A stretch of DNA of 64,000 nucleotides, taken from assembly GCF_027595985.1 (NCBI RefSeq), contig NC_073311.1, positions 51,809,292 through 51,873,291 on the forward strand. The letters are read 5' to 3'. The stretch's first letter is position 1. Every line of letters begins with the position of its first letter. The stretch comes from Sorex araneus. Lineage: Eukaryota > Chordata > Mammalia > Eulipotyphla > Soricidae. A model generated the notes under the pieces. That model did no database searches. It saw nothing but the letters and a program-made list of their open reading frames with translations, and was not told where the DNA came from. The position numbers and the translations under genes are program-made. Of the stretch, positions 48,228 through 58,400 are shown piece after piece.

Positions 48228-48417
48228 ATTTATTTATTTATTTATTTTTTGCTTTTTTTGGGTCACACCCAGCGATGCTCAAGGGTTACTCCTGGCTTTG
48301 CACTCAGGAATTACTCCTGGCGGTGCTTGGTGGACCATATGGGATGCCGGGGATCGAACCCGGGTCGGCCGCGTGCAAGGCAAACGCCCTACCCGCTGTG
48401 CTATCGCTCCGGCCCCA
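48228..48417 (-). mobile_element. Short-type SINE, near consensus
   Basis: Antisense, with (TTTA)n tail, flanked by aagataattattt on both sides. Confidence 0.95.
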
Positions 48418-48889
48418 AGATAATTATTTTTAATAGCAAACTCTTAAAAGCATATTAGCTGTCCTGTCCTATGCATAATTATAATGGACTTCTTTAAAAA
48501 GGTGCTTACCAAGAAACAGAAAATAATATTAGATTTTGATAGGGGTTGGGAAGATAAAGTACTCACTTTCTAGTTTCATCTTCTTTTTCTGAGTAGGTCA
48601 TTTTAATAGTGTAAATGTTACATATATTTTCACTCAATTCTGAAAAATTTCAAGACAAATGTTGAAACAAATAGAAATTTTCTACTGTTGCAGGAAGGTT
48701 TCAGATTCTATCCTTCCTTAACTTTCTGTCTATAATTGAAATTGTTTATGTCTGGGGTATTTGATGTTGAAAGTATTTGTGTCTATAGTATTTGATGCTG
48801 TATAACTATTTATGTACCACTATTTTTTTTCAGTTTTTATTCCATGAAAGTTTTGTGCTTTGTATTTTCTTTAATTTCTAAAGTGATCA

Positions 48890-48990
48890 GTTAGGGCTCA
48901 GTACTGTAATTCAGTTGTGGAGGTTGCCTTGCAGGCATGAGTCCCTGAGTTTTACTCCTGGCACCAGCATGTATGCCAGGTGCCAGGTAC
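48890..48990 (+). mobile_element. Short-type SINE, degenerate
   Basis: gggctcagtactgtaattca head, cctggcacc core. Confidence 0.55.
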
Positions 48991-49025
48991 ACTGACATTT
49001 ATGACACCCCAGTATCACAAATGTG

Positions 49026-49125
49026 TGTTCTCTGGAGTGTTAGAGCACTGCAACTATAGTTCCCAGAAGGAAATACTATTTCTTCACCAGAAGCTGAATA
49101 TCACTAAACTCTACCAACACATATG
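49026..49125 (+). pseudogene. Degenerate KLR-A-like stalk exon
   Basis: The stretch cagaaggaaatactatttct, then tcaccagaagctgaatatca, follows KLR-A exon 3 base for base with substitutions and small gaps. The donor has become atggg. It sits 0.57 kb upstream of a matching lectin exon relic, in the same orientation. Confidence 0.6.
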
Positions 49126-49699
49126 GGTATGGACTGAATACTTAAACTGATATTTCATTAATTTTTTCAAGGATTACCCTTTTGTCCATTTCAATATGTA
49201 ACAAGACCATTGTACTGAAATTGAAAGAACCTTATTGCTCTTATATTCTTATAAAAAGCATTTTCCTTACCTTAGAATAGGTAAATGGATACAAAACTTC
49301 CCTAAAACAAGAAACCCCAATTTGATTTGATTTTTTGAGTATTTTATTCTTCTGCATGGATTTTTCTGATTGTAGAACATTTGGACCTTTTTTATCATTT
49401 CATAATTTGGATAGATTTCTGCCTATGGGATTCTAGTTCCATATCTCTGGAAGTTTATTTGTACTTGAGAATTCAAGATTTCTCAGTGAAAAGAGAACAA
49501 TGATTTTGGTGTGCCAGAGATAGTCTCTGAGCCAACTCTAGTCTTCCTTCCTGTTAAAAACTGTCAGTACTGTTGCCACTAATATACATATTTTAGAGAA
49601 ACAATGATTACAATTTTTCTCTATTCATTCCATCAAAAATAAATATGAAGCATATTAACAGTATAATCATATATGTTTCATAGTTGATTTCTTTTCAAG

Positions 49700-49855
49700 A
49701 GAAACAAAGTCTATGTAACATGTGTCATGGAGAACTGTCTTGCTGTGAAAAAATTGTTGTTACATTTCAATTCTGAGAAAACTTGGAATGAGAATAAGAA
49801 GTCATGCCAAGACCGTGGATCTAGTCTTGTTAAGACTGATGACAAAGAGAAACGA
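49700..49855 (+). pseudogene. Degenerate KLR-A-like lectin exon 1
   Basis: Acceptor tttcttttcaag is kept. The second half still reads NSEKTWNENKKSCQDRGSSL, but relative to KLR-A exon 4 one base is missing in the CYYIS region, a stop follows the DDKEK segment, and the donor GT is lost (aacgataagg). No lectin exons 2 or 3 were found downstream. Confidence 0.85.
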
Positions 49856-49859
49856 TAAG

Positions 49860-50440
49860 GGTTCCCTTTGTTTGCTACAGCTGTACAAAAGTGCCTTGTC
49901 TTCTGTATCAAATCTCTGATACTTATCAATAATAGTTATTCTCTGTCATTTATATGCACAATTCTCCACCAATTGTAGGCTGGACCTCTTTGTATGCTAC
50001 TTATTTTATTTAAAAGAATATTTCCCTGTCTATGTAAATTAACAATCACAATTTTGAGAATATGAAATACTTATAAAATATGGTATCCTTAAAATTCTAT
50101 TGACTTAAAAAGCTAAAAAACCATTTTTATTTGATTGGGATTATAAGAGTGGACTAGACTTTAGTGTACTGTCTATTTCTAGAAGCAATGGTACTGAAAC
50201 ATGAATAGTAATTACATCATGAATAGTTATTCTTAGACACATATTCAAAAGGCATTTCTCATGTACTAGTAAGCATGAGTGAACATATTCCTGGACCACG
50301 CAGCCACTTTGTGGCCACATAGCACATCATCATAAAGGGAAATATATACATATGTGTATAGGTATATAAAATATATACATATTTTTCTTACATATAAGTA
50401 AATAATGTATATACATAAATATAAAATATATACATATATA
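49860..50440. other. No gene; TA-rich repeat at its end
   Basis: No further KLR exon found after the 49.7-kb relic. 50340-50445 is a run of tatacatata variants. Confidence 0.5.
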
Positions 50441-50447
50441 TATAAGA

Positions 50448-50695
50448 GCCCGGCAAGCTACCGAGAATATCCCACCCACATCGAAGATCCTGGTAAGCAC
50501 CCCGTGACATATTTGATATGCCCAATACAGTGAAAATAATAGGTCTCATTCTCCTGACGCTGAAAAGAGCCTCCAATCATTGGGAAAAACGAGTAAGGAG
50601 AGGCTGTTAAAATGTCAGGGGATGAATGGAGATGTTACTGGTGTGCGCTCGATAAATTGATGAACAATGGGATGGCAGTGTTACAGTGATATGTC
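50448..50695 (+). mobile_element. Long-type SINE, variant with internal insert
   Basis: Sense copy of the same variant; extra segment about 50540-50632 (ctcctgacgctgaaaagagc... to gatgaatgg). The head is missing. Confidence 0.75.
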
Positions 50696-51102
50696 AGCAT
50701 GATATGTTTGATAATACAGCTGCAAACTACATTTTAGTCTTGTAGGGTGCCATAACAAGTACCACTCCCTATACATATTATTATAAAAGTAACAATTTCC
50801 ACTTATTGAAAGTTAGAAGTCAAGACTGTGTTGTCAGGAAGAAGCTTCCTCTGAACATATCTGATGAATCATCTCCTCAGTGATCTCCTTTGAAGTCATT
50901 CATAACTGTAGAGACCCTATTTCAAAATAAATTCATATTCACAGGTACTGGTAGTTTAGGTTTTAGACAGACATTCTGAGGACCAATTTTAACCATAAGA
51001 GGTATGACAATTTTGTGAAAACGAAATGGGTTCTGCTTTAATACATAATATGTTTGAGTGTCGGGGGAAAACATGTTGTTTAACAATACGTATAATTTTC
51101 AG

Positions 51103-51225
51103 GGCTGGAGAGATAATATGGGGGTTGAGGCATATTCTTTGCTGTGGCAGATGTGGGTTTGACCCCTGCCACCACGTGATAGCCCTAGTATCAGTAATTT
51201 AGAGCCTGGAGTCCCCCAAGCACCA
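51103..51225 (+). mobile_element. Short-type SINE, degenerate
   Basis: gggctggagagataatatgg head. Confidence 0.75.
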
Positions 51226-51654
51226 TTTGAGTGGCTCTGAAAATCTCTGTTTCTGTGATCCTAACATCAAACCATTGGCTAATTGGCCCCCTCGGCAAGT
51301 TGTTTTCTTTCCATTGGGGCATGACGATATTTTTTTGTCATTTATTTCATAACGCTGAAGAAAAATATCAAAACAATTTTAAGAAAACCAAAATTAAAGA
51401 ATATAATACTTTAGAACTTACTTTACATAATTTAGACTTTACTCATAATACTTTAGGACTTTATTCCAATAATCAAGATATTGGTAAAAGAAGATACTAA
51501 AATCAGAGAAACAGAACCTAGAGTTTAGAAATCAGTCCATGTAGAATGCCAATTGATGTGTATCATCCGATTTTAATCAAAGAATAATACTTTTTAAAAA
51601 GTTAATACTTGAATAATTAGCAGACATATGCAATTTTTTACAAAGAAATTAAGG

Positions 51655-51820
51655 AGACAGTGAGATGACATGCCAGGTAAGAGTCTTGCCTTGCATGTGG
51701 CTGACACAGGGTCAATCCCCAGCACCTTATGCAGTCCCCCAAACACCAATTGGTGTGATCCCTGCACGCACAGTCAGAAGGAAGTCCTGACAACAGCCAG
51801 ATTGGCTCAAAATAAAAGGA
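51655..51820 (+). mobile_element. Short-type SINE
   Basis: cttgccttgcatgtggctga and ttatgcagtcccccaaac core. Confidence 0.75.
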
Positions 51821-52730
51821 AAATTATGAAACACAGATACTGATAAGTTCTCATTCTTATCATAGAAAGAGCCTCATAATTCAAAAATAAGATAGCAGAT
51901 AGTCAATTAAATTGGGCAAAATATTTGATTAGCTATTTCACCATAAATTATATAGGGCTCACAAAATATGTAAAAAAAGATGGCTAGTATTTTTTCATTA
52001 AGGATATACAAAGAAAATGCACAAATTTTATGTGATACCCTTATTTATGTCACTTTGAAAACTAACAATATTAAGTTTGGGAGAGTACACAAGAAAACAG
52101 AACTTTCATACCTGTTTATGGGAATTCTTAATAATACAGTCACTTTGAAAAATAGTAACTTGATCCAGTAATTTTAAAGTCACTTTGAAAGAGTTTTCAT
52201 TATACTGAGTTCTCTTCTATTTCTTTGAAAGGTGACTTAGAGTTTTCAACATGCAGATCAATGACTTTGATAAGTTGATTTCCCAGGTATTTTAAAATTT
52301 TGGACAGAATTGTAAATATTTTGGGCATTGTATTTTCTTCTGTAAAGTAAACTTAGTAATAAAAACAGTAATAAACACCATAGGTAGATTTTCAAATATA
52401 GATTTTCAAAGCTATAGAGCAAAAGGAAATCCTCAAATTAAATGCTCAAATAGACAGTGTTGTAGAGAAAACTTTGCACACATTGGCAGAACTATACAAT
52501 GTAATGACATCGAGGTGACTGCAGTGATTCCACTCCATTGGCAGGAAAACAGATAAGAAATGCATTGGAACCTTATGTCCCCCAATTTACAAAAGTGAAT
52601 TCAAAATGGAATAAAGAGTATCATAAGTTCTGTTTTCTTTTATGTCCTACAATATAGAAAAGTGAATTCAAAATGTAACAAAGATATCATAAGTTCCATT
52701 TCTTGTATACTCTTGTTTAATATTGTTAGT
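51821..52730. other. No gene; short tandem duplication
   Basis: AT-rich. 52578-52640 is repeated at 52652-52708 (agtgaattcaaaatg, tatcataagttc). Confidence 0.55.
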
Positions 52731-52732
52731 TC

Positions 52733-53530
52733 TATTTTTTTTAGTTTTTTTTTAAATTTTATTTTATTATATTGAATCACCATGAAAAAAATACAAAGCT
52801 TTCAGGTTTAAGTCTCAGTCATATAATGATTGAACCCCCATCCCTTCACCAGTGCACATGTTCCACCACCAAGAACCCCAAAATACCCCCCTTCCAACCA
52901 GCCCCCACCTAAGTAGCTAATGATCTTCATTTTATTCTCTCTATACTTTGAATACATTCAATATATTTCAATAGAAAACTCACTATTATTTTTTGGAATT
53001 TTCCCCCAACAATCCAGCCTGCTGAAAATTCATCATTTAATAATTTCTTTTCATTGCTGAGAATGAAGATTCTATGGCTGCTCTCGCGGTCACGCGGTTT
53101 TGGTTTTCTGATAGTTTAGTTCACAGTCTAGATGCATTTCTGTAAGAAGCCACTCTGGGTGCCAAACTGGGTTAGAAGACCTCTTGGATCCTAGCCTTTA
53201 GGGACAGTGGGTCTGTTTCGAGAGCAGTAGCCCAGGATCTTATCTGGGCCGAGGGCTTGCCAATAATGCCCCCTTCCCATGATCGCTTATGAGCCACAAT
53301 ATTGCAAAGTTTATACCTCTGCGTGGAAGTCTTAGGGGGTGGCTTTTGCCACGTGGATGATGCTGCCGCCACCATTTTCCGAGCAGAAAAACAGGGTGGA
53401 GAGGGAAAATCCCTCCCTGGGCGGCACATAGCCATAGTATAGCTCACAGTCTAGATGCATTTCTGTAAGAAGCCACTCAGGGTGCGAAAATGGGTTCGAA
53501 GACTTCTTGGATCATAGTCTTAAGGAGCAG
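52733..53530 (-). mobile_element. Relative of the composite element
   Basis: Shares the order L1-like tail, aactcacta...ttccccc module, cattgct(a/g)agaat segment, and tandem monomers. Here the monomer (tttagttcacagtctagatg) recurs at 53113 and 53436, a period of 323 bp. The 5' end stops inside the second monomer. The flanking duplication is unclear. Confidence 0.6.
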
Positions 53531-53534
53531 AGGG

Positions 53535-55010
53535 TCTAAAGATTGTTCTTAAAGTGGCACAAATAAGGTTATCATATAAAATTTGTGCATTTTCTATATG
53601 TATCCTTACTGAACAAATGATGCTGTCTTATCATTAGACTGAAATACATGGCATACATAGTGATAACTCTTCATGTTATTAAATTATAGGTATTGTGAAT
53701 GATTTAACTGAACTGACGTAAAAAAATGAAGAAATGATATGACCTCAAATTAAAGTACTTCAACCCCGTAAAGAACTCAAGTTAAAATAAACCAACAGCC
53801 TTCTAAATAGGAGAAAATATTTGTACACCAAACATATGAGCATGAAATTATTAAAGTATGATATAAATGTATATGTATGATACATATAAATTTCTAATGC
53901 ACCAAAAGACACTATTACATATATATATATATAGAGAGAGAAAATAGCTAATCAGACCCTGTGTCAAAAAATGTACAGAAACAATACACATCTGAAATAT
54001 TCTCAATGTCACTTATCCAGAAATTCTACATCAAAGTACAATGAGAGGTCAATTCATACCAAAGAGAATAACCTAATCCACAAGACTATACTATCACTCC
54101 AGCCCAGCAGAGCTGTTGAATAGCTAAAATCTGGAAACAACCAAATGTTCAAGCACAGATGAAAAGATAAGACATTGCAGCAAATACACAGAGTAAAGAT
54201 GAAATTTTGCCTTTTGCACTAATGTAGATGGAAAATGGATTTGTCATGTTAGGAGAAATATAGGAGACAGGAAAAAATATAAGATGATGTCACTTCTGTG
54301 ATGTAAAGAAATAATGCAAGAGATCAAATATTAAGGGAAAGCGAATTTGGACTATGACAATAGAAATATGGTTCCCAGGTGCAGGGCTATTGTGGGAAGG
54401 AGAAGACTAGAAGGAATGCAGACACTGTGGTTGGAAGGTCTTAGACACTTTAGTCATGCTGGAAGTACACTAACTGTGTACACCAATATCACAAACGCCA
54501 ACACTATTATAACCACATATCACAATAATGAATGCTTGTTTAAATAAATACTTTTTAATGTACCTTACTAGGTTGTTCGTAGAAGTAAATAATCAGGCAG
54601 AAATTCAGGCATAATTCGGGCAGAATAACTTTATTACTATTTACATTCATGTATACCTTACACTAAATCATTTCAGGGACACTTGCTAACTCCGTGAGTG
54701 GCAGAAATAGAACTAAACTTCCTAAGGTACATGAGAATTCCTGTGTTCACAACTCATGTGGTTGCAGTTTTGTCATTCTTTATGTTGAGGGGAAGAAATG
54801 GAGCGTTCCAGGCACCTCATTCTGATGGATTCAATACTCTAGACTCTTTGGTCTCAGACTAGAACAATCCATTCAACACGTGCATAGTCTGAAACAAGAA
54901 AGGTTGATTCTCTAGAACTAAATTCTTGGAGTTTTTAATAAATACTGATCTCATCTTGCTGTTGTAGTTGCTCAAGTTGATGTTGATGTTTTAGGTAGCA
55001 AAACGATTCA
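53535..55010 (-). repeat. Duplicated block C2, left part
   Basis: Homologous to 36545-38118. Contains the KLR-B 3' UTR region and an L1 3' fragment at about 53900-54340 (+). Confidence 0.85.
54630..54635 (-). terminator. Candidate KLR-B polyadenylation signal
   Basis: tttatt on the + strand (AATAAA on -) about 360 nt past the KLR-B stop. The same signal is kept in the pseudogene copy near 37.69 kb. Confidence 0.3.
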
Positions 55011-55120
55011 TTTTCTTCTCACAAATGTAGTGCCTTTCCACGAAGCAATCACTTACAAATAGCTTTGTTGTTGACAGAGTGACACAGTTTCCCTCTGTTG
55101 AATCCTTCCAGTTTGTAAAT
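54991..55120 (-). CDS. KLR-B lectin exon 3 and stop
   Basis: Acceptor cttttattctag. Encodes VFTNWKDSTEGNCVTLSTTK then LFVSDCFVERHYICEKKMNR and FAT, stop TAA at 54993-54991. The 3' terminal Cys pairs are complete. Confidence 0.9.
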
Positions 55121-55395
55121 CTAGAATAAAAGTGAATATTACACATTCATGACCACAAACACAATTAGGGACATAAAACAAAAGTAAAAGTTATACTTTT
55201 TTCTAAGCTCATAATCTTACACCATAGTGCCATCTGATTTCCTACAGACTACTTTAGGGAGCATTGGCATAGGATTGAAAATCAGTCCTCTTTTTCACAC
55301 ATACTCACTGAAAATCTACCAGAGTAGAATTTAAGTCCTTTTGATATATATGTTTGTACATATTACTATAACCCTGCACACTTGTGTATGCTCAG

Positions 55396-55437
<42 letters not shown>

Positions 55438-58400
55438 GTATCTATCTATCTATCTATCTATCTCTCTATCTCTCTATCATATATCCATCCATACATATGT
55501 ATATGAGGACTGTAGCACTGTTCTCCCATTATTCATAGATTTACTCAAGCAGGAACCAGTAACGTCTCCATAATGAGACCCGCTGTCACTATGCATATCG
55601 AATACGCCACGGCTAGCTTGAAATGCTTTGCCGTACGGGCGGGATACTCTCGGTAGCTTGCCAGGCTCTCTGAGAGGGATGGAGGAATTGAACCCTGGTT
55701 GGCCATGTGCAAGGCAAACACCCTACCTGCTGTGCTATCGCTCCAGTCCATTTCACAATAAGCAATACAAAGTAAATTATTTAGGACCTGCTTTTGCATG
55801 TTGGGGCAGGCTTGGTTGGTGGTGCTAAAATTCTAAATAATGGTGCCATGAATGTGCAATGATGGTGGGAGTCGTTTTTGGAATATTGAATGTAATAAAT
55901 TATTTTAAACAACTTTATAAAAATAAAATAAATCAAACTTGGGCCAGAGGATGGTACTGCAGGGAGGGCCCTTGCCTTGCATACAAAGAACCTGGTTCTG
56001 GATTCTGGCAACACATATGGTCCCACCCTGCCCCACTGGGAATGAACCTGGAGCGCAGAGGCAAGAATAAGTCCTTAACACCACCAGGTGTGTCCCCAAA
56101 ACATAAAAACCAGCAAAACAAAAAATTTAGCAAAGACACTCTGAGAATGTGAAAATGTGAGAGATTAAAAGCAATACAAATTGAATTTAAAATAAAGAGA
56201 GAGGGAACCTGGGAACATTTGTGGAGGAAGTTGATACTGGTGGCCGGGTTGGTAATGAAACATTATATGTTAAAAGAAAATACCCATAACGAGCTTTTAT
56301 TAATTAGTATGAAAAAATAGACAACACAAAAAATAAGCAATATGTTGTAAAAAACGAAGGCAAGCCGAAGGGCGTGTGCACTCATGGGCTCTCTGGGCGG
56401 CTGTGTCTCACCGCCCGCGTTTGGTGCTCTGGAACTGCTGTGTATGGGCTGGATGGGGACGGCTGTTGGCTAAGGACAGGTGAAGAAAGAACGAGGACCA
56501 AACTGGTTGCTGATTAGTTACCGTTTATTCAATCTTCTATCTTTCTCATCTCCCACACTCCCAGCTCCGTCCTCTCTCTGGTCCTCTCTCTGGATCTACC
56601 ACAGCCTAACCTGGATTCTCTTCTTCACTAGTCTCTCCCCCTGCTTGTCTGTCTCTACCTTGCCCTCTAGGCTACACACAGCCAGGTAGCAAAATCAACA
56701 TAAGAAAGTCCTTCCTGAGGGCAGGGCATTCCAAAGCCTTACCTGACTGCCAGCAGGTAAAATACCTATTAAGGTTTTTCTTCTTTCCTTAGTCCAAGAA
56801 TTTATTCACATCTGAATACTAGTTATTTTTGTATGGACATAGCAAGAGATACATTGAGGCTTGCAAGGCAGCTCTCCTGGCAACATCTTGCCACAGACTC
56901 AGACTACAGCACTCAGGCCAGATTAATCATTCCTAACCCTAGCAGGGTCCGAATCTAGTTATCACTGTTTGGATCATGACAGCATTTGTCCATGACCAAG
57001 CTCTTAACTTATAGTTAAGCATTAGGCACTTTGGCCAGGCCCATCTCGATGCCAGGGTAGCATACAACTCACTGCTTGCCCGGGGTCCGTCCCGTCCCTC
57101 GTCAGGACCCTGCATTTGGGGGTGCTGCTAGGAAGTAAGGCAGCTGAGTCTTAGGTCGAGAGAAAAGATGTCCAGGAGGAAGATATCATGTAGAGTCAAA
57201 TGACTCCCAGGTTACAAAAGCATAGCATTTCCTAAGTCTTTCTGTGTTCATGCAAAAAGGACATTGCTCTGAATAAACTGTGCAAAGGACTCAAGGAGAA
57301 GAGAAAAACAATATTTACAAGTCAACAGAACACTAAGAAAGAAGCTACAAATAAACACAGAGGAATGGGAGCACTGTGATGGGAGTAACTCAATAAACCT
57401 AAACTATTTGAGGCTGTTATCCTACAAGACATGGATAGACACGGCCAGTAAACAGTTGCTATAGAGACAGTTCAGCAGATAGGTAGCTTGCCCTGCATGT
57501 AGCCAACCCATGTTCAATCCCTGGCAACCCATATGGTCCCCCATTCACCATCGGGAGTAATTTTTGAGTACAGCATCAGGAATAACCCCTGAACTCTGCC
57601 AGGTGTGCCTCCCTTGAGACCCTCCCCACAAACCCTGATAAGATGTCCAATCTCACTATCATAAGGAAAATTTATACATTAGACATTCAAGAGCAGTTTG
57701 AATTTGGGCTTGGTACAGTGATCCCATGCAGGAGCATACTTTCTCGGTGACTCAGACTTCCTGTGTCCAGTGGAGATAAAGGGGTTGAAAAGGCTAGTGA
57801 CCGTTAGATTGAAATAGAGCCTCACAGAACAGATTAGTTGTGTCTGTATCAGTTAGCCACCAGCATCCAGGTCCAGACACAGAAACTGATCAGAATCCTG
57901 GCTTGTACTCAGAAAGAGACAACGTGTGTCTGCCCTGCTTACGCATGAAATACATTTTGTCAATTTGTGACCTTTGCATGAATGATAAAACTGTGTTGCT
58001 TATGTTATTTCTGCCTATCTTTCATTACATGTGCAACATTAATTCCCATTGTCTCATTTAGCAGAAATACTTTTTGTTTTTACTTCTACCAGATTTTCTG
58101 CCACCTTATATATCATAGTTTACTTACACAGAGGCCAGAGCATAGTACAGCTGGTAGGGCTCCTGGCCTTGCTCATGGCCAACCCCAATTCAGTCCCCAA
58201 AACCTCATGTGGTCCCCCAAGTCCACCAGGAGTTAATTCTTTAGTGCAGAGCCAGGAGTACCTTAAGCATCTCTAGGTATGGCCCAAGAAACAGAAGCAA
58301 AACTATACTTTATTTCTAAAATTTACTCTTCACGGCAGCCCAAAAAGTAGTGTAATACAGGGTTAGCTGTTCCTAATTCTACTTGCAAAAATTTATCCTT

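Noticed and set aside
52480..52560. Possible last lectin exon (cgaggtgactgcagtgatt)
   Set aside because: No acceptor in place, no YIC block and the frame is closed; similarity to KLR exons is too weak.
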